From: Nocardioides alpinus
GTDB lineage: Bacteria > Actinomycetota > Actinomycetes > Propionibacteriales > Nocardioidaceae
Length of the DNA stretch: 64,000 nucleotides
NCBI RefSeq assembly: GCF_900112035.1
Contig: NZ_FOKC01000010.1
Location: forward strand, 1 to 64,000
Direction of reading: 5' to 3'
Shown: in pieces, positions 28,401 through 38,120 of the stretch
Position numbering within the stretch: position 1 is the first letter of the stretch
How the letters are laid out: every line of letters begins with the position of its first letter
Position numbers and translations under genes: made by a program
Notes under the pieces: generated by a model
What the model was told of the DNA's origin: nothing
Seen by the model: the letters and a program-made list of their open reading frames with translations, nothing else
Databases searched by the model: none

Positions 28401-28770
28401 GGCGGCCCTGGACCGGGCCCGGCTCGGGTCCTGGGTCGACGACCTCCCCCAGGGGATCCACACCCACGTCGGGGCCGGTCGGCGCGAGGTGTCCGGCGGC
28501 GAGCGCGCGCGGCTGGCCCTCGCGCGGTCCCTGCTCGCCGACCCGCCGGTGCTGGTCCTCGACGAGCCGACGGCTCACCTGGACGGGGCGACCGCGCGGG
28601 CCGTGGCTGCCGAGATGATCGGATCGGCCGCGCAGGCCGGACGGTCGATCGTGTGGATCACCCACGGCACGGTCGGCCTCGAGTCCATGGACCGGGTGGT
28701 CCTACTCGATGCCGCGTCGCCGCGTCCGGTCAGCCCTGGGCGTCCCGTTGCGAGCGCAGCGGCAGGGTGA
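25414..28770 (+). CDS. cydDC: Fused CydD-CydC ABC exporter for cytochrome bd assembly
   Basis: The 1118-residue protein joins both halves of the thiol exporter that supports haem insertion into cytochrome bd. Half one has six membrane helices and a nucleotide-binding domain with Walker A AGPSGCGKST, signature LSAGQ and Walker B VVLLDEPSAHLD. Half two repeats the plan with TGPSGSGKST, VSGGE and VLVLDEPTAHLD, so both ATP sites keep the catalytic Glu. In proteobacteria these are two genes; fusion is common in actinobacteria. The GTG at 25414 is set by overlap with cydB; longer in-frame extensions run through cydB and are not real. The 3' end overlaps the convergent kinase gene by 41 bp. Confidence 0.94.
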   Translation: MRPLDPSVRTHLRPARGALALVVACGVVGGLATVAQAFALGTLVVAAVTPPAGGWHAAAWWLAGLVLLRTATSYVGQRASARAATEVSSALRDRLLQAARHLDDLSPARLSVLATRGVAWVEPYVTRYLPALVPATVLPVVTLVAITWLDPLSGLVVALTLPLVPVFAILVGLTTRDRARLQWRALEALSGHFLDVVRGLPTLVAHRRAEAQVDTIRSVTHRYRRATVDTLKVAFASSSVLELVATLSVALVAVTVGLRLATGSVDFRVALIVLLLAPEAYWPLRRVGAEFHAAAEGTAALADADALLARVPSADAGAVRPSSPRLTSVALEIGHDSPLTVPLELDLPERGLVAIAGPSGCGKSTLLATLRGELAAVAGTVLVDGTPLDEVDPAWWRRQVAWAPQRPWLLADTLAANVRLGRPGADDAEVWAALDSVGLADVVRQLPDGLGTLLGEDGAGLSAGQRARVALARVVLAGRPVVLLDEPSAHLDEETEQVLLDTVATLSRTSLVLVVAHRPAVLAAADRVIELCAPARVAAPDTGSGPRGDVRRHLEVPIRPTPRPTVLADEPDGRPRWGLRTATLLGALSTASGVALTATAGWLITRASEQPPVLYLMVAIVGVRLFGLARPVLRHAERVLSHDVVLRELADRRARVFADLVPLVPGRLGPRRGDLLTQVVDDVDALLDDRLRVRQPVVTAAIVGLGAAALTGMLAPPAGLVVLGVAVAGAVAFAVARRGTTRTEAQVVTRRAALSTRVEEVAHGLRELEQWGATDHALAAVRTESAALAQGVRRSARAVAAGAAVASAAAGLGVVAVAAVVDPVSVSPAILALLLLVPLALADATAGLADAGALSVRAQAARARLDRLAATPPAVTDPPAPERLRATHGIELEDVELGWTDRPALALEHLAVRPGEHLGITGPSGSGKSTLAATLVRFIDPVSGGVLLGGTDLRRLALDDVRRTVGLVDDDPHVFASTVAENVRLARPGAGDADVRAALDRARLGSWVDDLPQGIHTHVGAGRREVSGGERARLALARSLLADPPVLVLDEPTAHLDGATARAVAAEMIGSAAQAGRSIVWITHGTVGLESMDRVVLLDAASPRPVSPGRPVASAAAG

Positions 28771-30510
28771 ACCGGAAGGTGCTGCCCTTGCCGAGCTCGG
28801 AGGTCAAGGACAGCGCGCCGCCGTGGGACTCCGCGATCCGCTGCGCGATCGGGAGGCCGAGGCCGGTGCCGGGCACCGAGAGCGCGTTGGGGTTGGTGGA
28901 GCGGTGGAACGCCGAGAACACGTGGCCCTGGTCGGTGAGCGAGATGCCGAGCCCGGTGTCGGTGACGTCGACGCTCACCTGGTCGTCGGTCACCTTCATC
29001 GAGACGAGGACCGAGCCGTCCTCGGGGGTGTACTTCACGGCGTTGTCGACCATGTTGTCGATGACCCGGGCGAGCTCCTCGGGATCGCCGAAGACCACGA
29101 CGGTCCCGCTCTCGGGCGGGGTGAAGCTGAGGTGGACGCCCGCGTGCTTGGCGCGGATGTCGAGCAGGTCGACGCTCGCCTCGCACAGCTCGGCGAGGTC
29201 GACGGCACGGCGTACGGTCTCGCGCCGGCCCTGGATCCGCGAGTAGTGCAGCAGGTTGGCGACGAGGTTGTTGAGGCGCTGGGCGTTGCGGATGATCGCG
29301 TCGAGCGACGTCAGGTCGGGGTGGCGGTCGGAGATCAGCTCGGCGTGGCCGAGGATCGCCGTCAGGGGCGTCTTGAGCTCGTGGGAGATCGTCGCGATGA
29401 GCTCGCTGCGGTAGCGCGCGAGCTCGCGCAGCTCCTGGACGAGCCGCTGCTCAGTCTCCAGGACCCGCGAGGCGCGGACGATCTGGCCGAGCAGCCGCCC
29501 CACCTCGACCACCGCGGCTGCCTCGATCCGCGTGAGCGGGCGGGCCCTGCGGGCGAAGCCGAGCACCGCGTAGCCGACGAGGTCGTCCTGGGAGAGCAGC
29601 GGGCAGATGATCACGCGCTCGATCCGCATCGAGCGCATCAGCTGCTGGAGCCGGGAGACGCTGCGCGGGAGCGGGGCCGAGGCCGTGCCGTCGACCGTCA
29701 CCTCGACCAGGCCCGTCCTGTCGTGGAGCTGGGACAGCTCCTCGCGCAGGTCGGGCAGGTCGTGCTCGGGCACGAACGGGCGGGGGGTGCCGATGCCGAG
29801 GTGGCTGCCCTGCGCGTCGCTGGGGAAGGTGCGGATCCACGCCTGGGTGGTCCCGAGGCACTCCGCGACGGCGCCGATCGACGTACCCAGCGCCTGGGTG
29901 AGGCTGTGCTGGGTGCCGGATCCCGCGACCGTGGTCAGCATCCGGTCGAGGCGGAGCCGGTCGGTGAGCCGCTCGCGCTCGCGGGCGTTGGAGAGCGCGA
30001 CCCCGGCCTGCACCGCGAACATCTCCAGCAGCTCGCGGTCGGCCTCGTCGGGCACGCGCGAGTCGGGTGGCAGGTCGACGGCCATGTTGCCGAGCAGCTC
30101 GCCACCGGCGGAGTAGAGCGGTGCGTAGAGCGCGTGCTCGGGGTGCCAGGCGCGGGGGTCGTCGCTCGCCGCGACCTCGGGGATCCACGCCGCCTGCAGC
30201 CTCTCCTCCGACATCCGGCCCGCCGGGACGAAGCGGAGGATGCCCCACTTGTCGGCCTCGCGGAACTCGTCGAGGATCTGCTCGGCCGGGGTGCGGCGGT
30301 GCAGGATCTGCGCGACGACCTCGGGCGGACCGGCGACGTTGGTCATCACCAGGGTGTCGCCCTCGAGCCGCGCGATGGCGGCCACGCCGTACCCCAGGAC
30401 GTCCACGACCCCGTGGGCGATCTCCTCGAGGATCACCTCCGTGTCGGTGGACGAGTTGACGCGTCGCATCAGCTCGGCCAGACGACTGAGAGCGCCCTGG
30501 TTGCGCGGCA

Positions 30511-30511
<1 letters not shown>
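28730..30511 (-). CDS. Sensor histidine kinase with GAF domains (no adjacent response regulator)
   Basis: The 593-residue kinase has no membrane helix. A first GAF domain (about 10-150) and a second GAF-like region (about 170-340) precede the HisKA domain with the phospho-acceptor motif ATISHELKTPLT near residue 371, then a HATPase_c domain with DNMVDNAVKYTP (N box), DTGLGIS (G1) and GTGLGLPIA (G2). It is a cytosolic sensor, perhaps for a small ligand or redox state. No response regulator lies nearby, so its partner is unknown. Its ATG overlaps the rnj stop by 1 nt (TGATG), and its 3' end overlaps convergent cydDC by 41 bp. Confidence 0.9.
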
Positions 30512-32196
<1,685 letters not shown>

Positions 32197-32251
32197 GGTG
32201 TTCCTCGGTTCGTGGGACAGGTCTGGTGACAGACGGGATTCAAGTCGGATC

Positions 32252-33142
32252 TCACAGGAGGCCGGCGGCGGCGAGCCCGCTGCGGAGCGCAGCGACCTCG
32301 TCGTCGACCAGGGCGACCAGGGGGCCGCGGACGCGGCGGTTGTCGATCACGCCGAGCAGCTCGAGGGCTGCCTTGGCGGTGGTGGCTCCGTAGTTGGGGA
32401 CGCCCATGACGGCGTCGAAGGCCGGGACGAGCGAGGTGTGCACCCGCAGCGCCTCGGCGTGGTCGCCGCGCACCCAGGCGTCGATCATCGCCGCGAGCTG
32501 GGTGCCGGCGGCGTGGGCGACGACGGACACGAGGCCCACCCCTCCGTAGGCGAGGTAGCCGAGGGTGGCCTCGTCGTCGCCGGAGTAGACGGAGAAGCCC
32601 ATGTCGACCAGCTGCGCGGTCCGCGGGAGGAGACCGGAGGCCTCCTTGACCGCGACGACGTGGTCGTGGGCGCGCATCGCCTCGTAGGTCTCGAGCTCGA
32701 TCAGGGTCGCGGTGCGGCCGGGGACGTCGTAGAGCATCACCGGGAGGTCGGTGGACTCGACGACGGACGTGAAGTGGTGGCGCAGGCCGACCTGGCCGGG
32801 CTTGTTGTAGTAGGGGCTGACGAGGAGCACGCCGTCGACGCCGATCTTCTCGGCCTGGCGGGCCAGCTCCACCGAGTGGGCGGTGGCGTTGGTGCCGACG
32901 CCGGCGATCACGGTGGCCCGGTCGCCGACCGCGTCCTGGACCGCGCGGAGGATCTCGCCGTCCTCGGCCACCGACGTGGTCGGGCTCTCGCCGGTGGTGC
33001 CGCTGACGACGACGCCGTCGTTGCCGTGCTCGACGAGGTGGGCGGCGATCCTCGCCGTGCCGTCGAGGTCGACGCTGCCGTCCTCGTGGAACGCGGTGGC
33101 CATCGCCGTGAGCAGGCGGCCAAACGGGACGTTGGAGCTCAT
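32252..33142 (-). CDS. dapA: 4-hydroxy-tetrahydrodipicolinate synthase
   Basis: The 296-residue aldolase condenses pyruvate with aspartate semialdehyde in lysine and meso-diaminopimelate synthesis. Visible are SGTTGESPT (substrate pocket), SPYYNKP with the catalytic Tyr, and VVAVKEAS with the Schiff-base Lys near residue 166. The ATG at 33142 has no ribosome site, but TAACCT ends 6 nt upstream on this strand, which suggests a leaderless transcript. It is divergent from the TfoX-N gene over only 36 bp. Confidence 0.96.
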   Translation of the reverse strand: MSSNVPFGRLLTAMATAFHEDGSVDLDGTARIAAHLVEHGNDGVVVSGTTGESPTTSVAEDGEILRAVQDAVGDRATVIAGVGTNATAHSVELARQAEKIGVDGVLLVSPYYNKPGQVGLRHHFTSVVESTDLPVMLYDVPGRTATLIELETYEAMRAHDHVVAVKEASGLLPRTAQLVDMGFSVYSGDDEATLGYLAYGGVGLVSVVAHAAGTQLAAMIDAWVRGDHAEALRVHTSLVPAFDAVMGVPNYGATTAKAALELLGVIDNRRVRGPLVALVDDEVAALRSGLAAAGLL

Positions 33143-33148
33143 GCGTGA

Positions 33149-33173
33149 AGGTTATCGCCCTCGGGCCTAACCT
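33149..33173. promoter_or_regulatory. Back-to-back leaderless -10 elements between dapA and the TfoX-N gene
   Basis: The hexamer TAACCT occurs once per strand in a 36-bp intergenic gap. On the minus strand it occupies 33154-33149, 6 nt before the dapA ATG. On the plus strand it occupies 33168-33173, 5 nt before the next ATG. Neither gene has a Shine-Dalgarno. Each -35 region would fall in or near the opposing promoter, so the two may compete. Confidence 0.6.
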
Positions 33174-33178
33174 GAGGC

Positions 33179-33508
33179 ATGGCGTACGACGAGGTGCTGG
33201 CGCGGCGGATCCACGACGTGATCGACGGCGAGCCGGGGGTGACGTCGAAGAAGATGTTCGGGGGGCTCGGCTTCATGGTCGACGGGCACATGGCGGTCGC
33301 CGCCAGCAGCGGTGGCGCACTGATGGTGCGCGCCGACCCGGACGACGCCGCCTCCTGGCTGTCCGAGCACGTGCAGCCGATGGAGATGCGCGGACGGGCG
33401 ATGCACGGCTGGCTCCTGGTCGACCGGGACGCGCTCGCCGACGACGACCAGCTCCAGGTCTGGGTCGACCGCGGCGTCGCCTTCGTCCGGACGCTGCCGC
33501 CCAAGTAA
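33179..33508 (+). CDS. TfoX N-terminal domain protein
   Basis: This 109-residue protein consists of a TfoX_N domain: GVTSKKMFGGLGFMVDGHM, then a beta-strand with LMVRAD and the closing AFVRTLPPK. The domain is the N-terminal part of the Haemophilus competence regulator TfoX/Sxy. Stand-alone copies are common in actinobacteria, have no proven role, and do not by themselves imply natural competence. The start is an ATG with a leaderless -10 5 nt upstream. It lies 40 bp before the nucleotidyltransferase gene. Confidence 0.8.
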   Translation: MAYDEVLARRIHDVIDGEPGVTSKKMFGGLGFMVDGHMAVAASSGGALMVRADPDDAASWLSEHVQPMEMRGRAMHGWLLVDRDALADDDQLQVWVDRGVAFVRTLPPK

Positions 33509-33548
33509 CCCGGTTGCCGCCGGTGCGCCGAGCGCGTTGGCTGGCGTC

Positions 33549-34364
33549 GTGCCGTTGACCCTCGAGTTCCCCAGCCACCTGCCCACCATCGACCGCACCC
33601 GCATCGCCACCCTCGCCGAGCGCAATCTGGCCGATCACGGGGACGGACTCCTCGGGCTCGTGCTGTCGGGCTCCGCCGGGCGGGGCATGGCCACGGACCG
33701 GTCGGACCTCGACGTCTTCGTGGTGCTGAGCGACGAGGCCGCTGCCGGCAGGACCACGAGCCACTCGTCGGACGTCGACGAGATCCCGTGGTCGCGCTCC
33801 GAGCTCGACACCGTCGGCGCCTACGGCACGGAGGAGTGGTGGTTCCGCTGGTCCTGCGCGTGGGCGCCGGTCCTGCTCGATCGCACAGGCGGTGGCATCG
33901 CCGGCGCGCTCCGACGGCAGGCGACGCTGGATCCCCGCGAGGCGGATGCGGTGCTCATCGACCACGACCGGCTCGACGGGTGGGTCAACTTCGCCTACCG
34001 CGCGCTCAAGAGCAACCGTGACGGCCGGCACCCGGAATCGCGTCTCGACGCCAACGAGTCGGTGCCGTGGCTGCTCGACGTGGTGTTCGCGCTCGCCGGG
34101 AGGGTGCGGCCGTACAACAAGTACCTGGCGTGGGAGCTCCGCACCCACCCGCTCGACGGCTGGCCCGCCGACGAGCTGCTCGACCTCGTCGGGCGCCTGC
34201 TCGACGGGGACGCGGCAGCCATACGGGAGACCTTCGTGCGGGTTCGCGCGGCATGTGCGGCGTACGACGCCGGGCGCGGACACATGCGCACGACCGACAT
34301 CTTCGAGGGCTGGGGCGCGGAGCTCGACGTGTTCGTCGGGCAGCCCCAGCCCTTGCAGGCCTAG
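33549..34364 (+). CDS. Nucleotidyltransferase-fold protein (aminoglycoside adenylyltransferase-like)
   Basis: This protein of about 271 residues carries the polymerase-beta-type motif GSAGRGMATDRSDLDVFVVL (GS-x(n)-D-x-D) near residue 40, which binds nucleotide and metal. The rest is alpha-helical and acidic. The family includes aminoglycoside nucleotidyltransferases and many uncharacterised relatives, so a resistance role is not supported by this evidence alone. The GTG at 33549 or a TTG at 33537 could be the start; neither has a good ribosome site. The 3' end overlaps the convergent protease gene by 4 bp. Confidence 0.7.
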   Translation: MPLTLEFPSHLPTIDRTRIATLAERNLADHGDGLLGLVLSGSAGRGMATDRSDLDVFVVLSDEAAAGRTTSHSSDVDEIPWSRSELDTVGAYGTEEWWFRWSCAWAPVLLDRTGGGIAGALRRQATLDPREADAVLIDHDRLDGWVNFAYRALKSNRDGRHPESRLDANESVPWLLDVVFALAGRVRPYNKYLAWELRTHPLDGWPADELLDLVGRLLDGDAAAIRETFVRVRAACAAYDAGRGHMRTTDIFEGWGAELDVFVGQPQPLQA

Positions 34365-36163
34365 CGGGCCACGAGGCGGAAGCGGTGGCGGACCGAGGGG
34401 CCGTCGCCGGAGAGGACGGTCGAGAACGTGGTGTGCGACGCGCGGCGCACCGTGCCGGTGATGACGATGCGGTCACCGGACGTACGCCACCTCAGCCCTG
34501 GCGGCAGCCGCCAGTCGACGCGGGCCTCGGTGACCGGACCGCTGAACGCGATGACGGCGCGGTAGGCCTTGCCGACGCGGGCGCGCGGCAGGCGCGTCGT
34601 CCGGAACCTCATCCGCCCCGACGTGGCCGAGGTCGTGGTCGACGCCGCGCTGGCGGTCGGCACGGGGGTGGGAGTCGGGGGCGGTGTCGGTGTCGGTGTC
34701 GGGCTGGACGGGGCCGTCGGGGTGGGCGTGGGGATCGCGCTCGCACCGGTGACGAGCCCGACCGTGTAGGTGCCGATCGCGCCGAAGTCGCTGTAGCGGC
34801 CGGGCTCGGCCGGGTCGCCGTTGCCGACACCGTCGACGACGGCGGTGTACGTGCCCGCCGCCGTCGGCAGCATCGTCGACCAGGTGGCGTCCATCGACGC
34901 GTCGCTCGCGGTGTCCGCGGTCGGGTCGATGGTCGCGACCCTGGTCCCGACCGAGTCGTAGACCGTCACCTGCACGTCGATGTTGGAGTAGCCGCTCGGC
35001 CCGGCCACGGTGAGCGCCGTACCGAGGTCGGCGGTGAAGGTGAACGCGTCGGTGTCGGTGCGCGAGGTGAGGGTGCCCGGGGTCGGGGTCCCCGCCGCCA
35101 GGCGGGTCGCACCGATCGGGCCGTTGGCGTGGTCGTCGGACAGCGTCGGCGCCACCTCCGAGATGATCGCGACGTCGTCCTCGGTGTTGTCGGCGCCGGC
35201 GTACTCACCACTCGACCAGTGAGTCGCTCGACGGCTGTAGGAGGAGCCCATGATCGGCGCCCAGCCCTTGTCGCCCGCGTAGTAGCTGGTCTCGCTGGTG
35301 CCGTCGTGACTGAGGCCGAAGGTGTGGCCGACCTCGTGGCTGATCACCTGGCCGATGTTGTCGCCGCCGGTCCCGGAGCCCGAGGTGAAGATCCACGCCG
35401 GCTGGTAGTCGGTCGCGCCGACCGCACCGAAGATGCCGATGTAGGCGGCGCCGCCGCACGCGCAGCTCTCGCCGACGGAGTTGGTGGGAGTGACGACGAC
35501 CGGGATCCCGTACGCCTGGTCGGAGCTGGTCGAGCGGGTGAGCGCCGACGGGTCGGGCCGACGGGTGGTGACGTTGACGTCGAAGGGGGCGAAGTCCTCG
35601 GCGACGACGCGCCAGGCCTGGAAGACCTGGGCGCGCTCGGTCTGGCTGAAGGTCGAGCGGTCCTCGTCGATCGAGTAGGCGGGCGACACGATCTGCTCGC
35701 CGTTGCGCCAGCGGGTGCCCGAGGAGGTCGCGCCGTCGAAGTCGAGGTAGATCGTGCGCGTGGACGAGGGGCGCGAGGCGAGGCCGAAGACGTCGGCCGG
35801 GACCTCGTCCGACGCCACCGGGGAGACCGCCTCCTGCTGGCGCTCGGGCACTGCTTCGTCGACGACGAACACCCGTCCGCAGTCGTCGAGCCACGAGGTG
35901 TCGTCCTCACGCATGTGGGCGAGCTCGTCGCGCGTGAGGTCGTTCAGGAGCCGCACGGTCGTGGCACTGACACCGGCGTCGAGGGCTTCCTCGAGAGGCG
36001 CGGGACCGGTCAACGAGGGGACGGCGCAGCCGAGGTCGGAGGGGGCGTTCGACGTGAGCGAGACGGTGTCGGCGGACGCTGCAGTGACGAGGGTCGGGAC
36101 GCCGAGGGCTGCGACCACGAGGGCGCGCACGACGAGCGAGGGGCGGACTGACCGGACGGCCAC
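34361..36163 (-). CDS. Secreted metzincin-type zinc metalloprotease
   Basis: This 600-residue exported protease has a signal peptide (ALVVAALGVPTLVTAASA). The catalytic domain carries the zinc motif HEVGHTFGLSHD (about 276-287, HExxHxxGxxHD) and a Met-turn in WAPIMGSSYS, typical of reprolysin/M12-like metzincins. A beta-sandwich (about 365-480) follows, then a Pro-Thr-rich linker (about 480-510) and a C-terminal Ig-like domain (LPRARVGKAYRAVIAF). A pro-region of about 130 residues precedes the catalytic part. The GTG at 36163 has AGGA about 9 nt upstream. The substrate is unknown; nutritional proteolysis or processing of surface proteins are both possible. Confidence 0.88.
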   Translation of the reverse strand: MAVRSVRPSLVVRALVVAALGVPTLVTAASADTVSLTSNAPSDLGCAVPSLTGPAPLEEALDAGVSATTVRLLNDLTRDELAHMREDDTSWLDDCGRVFVVDEAVPERQQEAVSPVASDEVPADVFGLASRPSSTRTIYLDFDGATSSGTRWRNGEQIVSPAYSIDEDRSTFSQTERAQVFQAWRVVAEDFAPFDVNVTTRRPDPSALTRSTSSDQAYGIPVVVTPTNSVGESCACGGAAYIGIFGAVGATDYQPAWIFTSGSGTGGDNIGQVISHEVGHTFGLSHDGTSETSYYAGDKGWAPIMGSSYSRRATHWSSGEYAGADNTEDDVAIISEVAPTLSDDHANGPIGATRLAAGTPTPGTLTSRTDTDAFTFTADLGTALTVAGPSGYSNIDVQVTVYDSVGTRVATIDPTADTASDASMDATWSTMLPTAAGTYTAVVDGVGNGDPAEPGRYSDFGAIGTYTVGLVTGASAIPTPTPTAPSSPTPTPTPPPTPTPVPTASAASTTTSATSGRMRFRTTRLPRARVGKAYRAVIAFSGPVTEARVDWRLPPGLRWRTSGDRIVITGTVRRASHTTFSTVLSGDGPSVRHRFRLVAR

Positions 36164-36263
36164 GGTGGTTGTGTCCTAGCGCTGGTATCAGGGGTTCCGA
36201 GTGGACCTCACCCTTGATACGGCGCCCAGATCCACGCCCGAGGCACAGATCAGTGTTGCCACG

Positions 36264-36671
36264 TCATTGAACAGTCAACGTTTTCCGGATCACCGGGAGC
36301 ACGTGGTGCTCGAGCATCGGCGCCAGGTCGTCGGGGTGGTCGCGCAGGGCCGTCCAGCGCACTTCCTCGATCTCGGCCGACGCGACCGGTTCGGCGTCGG
36401 ACTCGGCCCAGAAGACCGTCGAGTGCAGGGTGTGGCCGGGCTCGTTGGCGGCCTCCGAGAAGAACTCGCCGAGCAGCGTCGCGTCCGCGATCACCAGGCC
36501 CACCTCCTCGTACGTCTCGCGCAGTGCGGCGTCGTATGCCGACTCCCCCGGCTCGAGCTTCCCGCCCACCAGCATGAAGCGCTGGGTGCCGCGCTTGCGG
36601 ACCGTCAGCACGCAGCCGTCACGCACGAGCGCGACGGCCGCCACGACGATGTCGGCGGAGGCCTGGTCCAT
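36264..36671 (-). CDS. Nudix hydrolase
   Basis: The 135-residue protein is a single Nudix domain that hydrolyses nucleoside diphosphate derivatives. The Nudix box is complete: GGKLEPGESAYDAALRET runs straight into YEEVGL, fitting G-x5-E-x7-REUxEExGU. The ATG at 36671 was chosen because the domain begins 6 residues later; an open extension to 36941 has no domain sequence. The neighbouring GNAT gene is divergent. The substrate cannot be told from sequence. Confidence 0.88.
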   Translation of the reverse strand: MDQASADIVVAAVALVRDGCVLTVRKRGTQRFMLVGGKLEPGESAYDAALRETYEEVGLVIADATLLGEFFSEAANEPGHTLHSTVFWAESDAEPVASAEIEEVRWTALRDHPDDLAPMLEHHVLPVIRKTLTVQ

Positions 36672-36744
36672 GGCGCGACTCTGGCATGCCGGGAGGTCCC
36701 GTCCTACGGTGGCCCTGACACGTCGGATCGTGGCGGGGAGCCGG

Positions 36745-37311
36745 ATGGGTGGCATGCGTACGGTGGTCCGCGCGGCACGGCCCGAGGACGCACCGGCACT
36801 GGGCCTCCTCATGGTGGAGTCGTGGCTCGCGGCGCACCGGGAGCAGATTCCCGACACCGCCTGGCAGGCCCGAGCTGCGGAGTGGACGCCCGAGGCGTCG
36901 GCCCACGGCTGGGCTGCGCTGATCGCTGACATCGCTGCCACGGACGTGCCGGCAGACGTCCTCCTCGTGGCCGAGGACGACAGCGGGGCGGTGGTCGGTC
37001 TCGTCCACGGCGTGGTCCGGGGAGTGGGCGACGGACCTCCCGCCGGAGAGATCTCCTCGCTCTACGTCGCCCACGACCAGCACCGCAGGGGCGTCGGTAC
37101 GTCGCTCCTCAAGGCTGCTGCCCAGGCGCTCCGTGACCTCGACGCTGTCGGCCTCCGACTCAGTGTGCTGACCGCCAACCTTCCTGCTCGGGCGTTCTAC
37201 GAAGCCCGGGGCGGACAGCAGGTCGGACCCGGCACGACCGATGAGGACGGACACCTGCTGCCCACCACCCTCTATGCGTGGTCCGACGGGTCCCTGCTCG
37301 GCGGCGACTGA
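36745..37311 (+). CDS. GNAT-family N-acetyltransferase
   Basis: This 188-residue acetyltransferase begins with VVRAARPEDAPALGLLMVES, the usual GNAT beta1-alpha1 opening, and carries the acetyl-CoA loop in ISSLYVAHDQHRRGVGTSLL (Q/R-x2-G-x-G). The ATG at 36745 has GGGGAG 4 nt upstream; an ATG at 36754 is the alternative. Its last 40 bp overlap the 3' end of the convergent phosphotransferase gene. The acceptor is unknown. Confidence 0.87.
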   Translation: MGGMRTVVRAARPEDAPALGLLMVESWLAAHREQIPDTAWQARAAEWTPEASAHGWAALIADIAATDVPADVLLVAEDDSGAVVGLVHGVVRGVGDGPPAGEISSLYVAHDQHRRGVGTSLLKAAAQALRDLDAVGLRLSVLTANLPARAFYEARGGQQVGPGTTDEDGHLLPTTLYAWSDGSLLGGD

Positions 37312-38120
37312 ACGTCGAGGTCGTCGCGGTGCGCCTCGATCCACGCGATCTCCTCGAGATCACGTTCGTCGGCACCATCGGCGACCCAGGTGCGCTGGGG
37401 CTCGATGCCCTGTTCTGCGAGGTCGTGCATCAGGGCGATCACGGAGCGGATCCGCTCGACGACCACGTCGGCGACGTCGAACGGCGCAAGGCCGCCGTAC
37501 GCCTCGACGAAGGTCTGCACGCGAGCGCGCCGGTCGGGCACCTCGGGGAAGTGGTGCCAGTCCAGCGCGTGCGCGTCGGACCGCAACGGAGCGAACCAAC
37601 GCAGGGCGTAGGCCACGTCGTCGAGGCGTGGAGCGGGATGGAGATAGTCCCAGTCGATCAACGCGACGGCCTCCTGGTCGCGCCAGATGAAGTTCCAGGG
37701 GCCGGGGTCACCGTGGCAGAACACGGTGTCCGCGCCGGGGACCGCGTCGGCGCCCCACACCGCATCCTCGGGCGGCGTCCAGTCGGCGCCGGCGTCGTGG
37801 ATCCGTCGCAGGAGCCGCGCCGCCGACGCCAGGCCCCGGTCGGTGTGCTGGTGGTACCAACCCTCGCCACCGTCGGCTCCCGGGATGAAGCGGAGCGTCT
37901 CGACTCCGTCATCGATCGCGAGTGGTTCCGGGACGCAGGTCAGTCCCGTGGCCCGCAGGTGTCGGAGGAAGTCGTGCACGGTCGCACTGCCCGGACCCGC
38001 AGGTCGGGACACGACGTCGGGACCGATGACGACCGGGCGGTGCAGAGCGTTGGCCTCGGCGGCACGGTCGGCGGCGTCCCAGGGACCCTCGGCCGTGGCG
38101 TCGCCACTGGTGTCGTCCAT
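37272..38120 (-). CDS. Aminoglycoside phosphotransferase (APH)-fold kinase
   Basis: The 282-residue protein has the APH/choline kinase fold. The catalytic Brenner motif is present as CHGDPGPWNFIW (about 133-144), and the metal-binding motif as ALIDWDYLHPAPRLDDVAYA. The N-lobe is short and lacks a clear glycine loop. Family members phosphorylate antibiotics, sugars or small alcohols; nothing here fixes the substrate. AGGG lies 8 nt before the ATG. It is convergent with the GNAT gene, with a 40-bp overlap. Confidence 0.82.
   Translation of the reverse strand: MDDTSGDATAEGPWDAADRAAEANALHRPVVIGPDVVSRPAGPGSATVHDFLRHLRATGLTCVPEPLAIDDGVETLRFIPGADGGEGWYHQHTDRGLASAARLLRRIHDAGADWTPPEDAVWGADAVPGADTVFCHGDPGPWNFIWRDQEAVALIDWDYLHPAPRLDDVAYALRWFAPLRSDAHALDWHHFPEVPDRRARVQTFVEAYGGLAPFDVADVVVERIRSVIALMHDLAEQGIEPQRTWVADGADERDLEEIAWIEAHRDDLDVQSPPSRDPSDHA

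Noticed and set aside
32220..32234. Terminator between dapA and rnj (GTCTG...CAGAC)
   Set aside because: The stem is only 5 bp with moderate GC and no T-tract, so it is not convincing.
33179..33508. Competence gene tfoX/sxy
   Set aside because: Only the N-terminal domain is present, no other competence genes are near, and stand-alone TfoX_N proteins have no shown role in DNA uptake.
37272..38120. Aminoglycoside resistance gene
   Set aside because: Only the general APH fold is visible; such kinases are common in actinobacteria with other substrates. The same caution applies to the nucleotidyltransferase at 33549.
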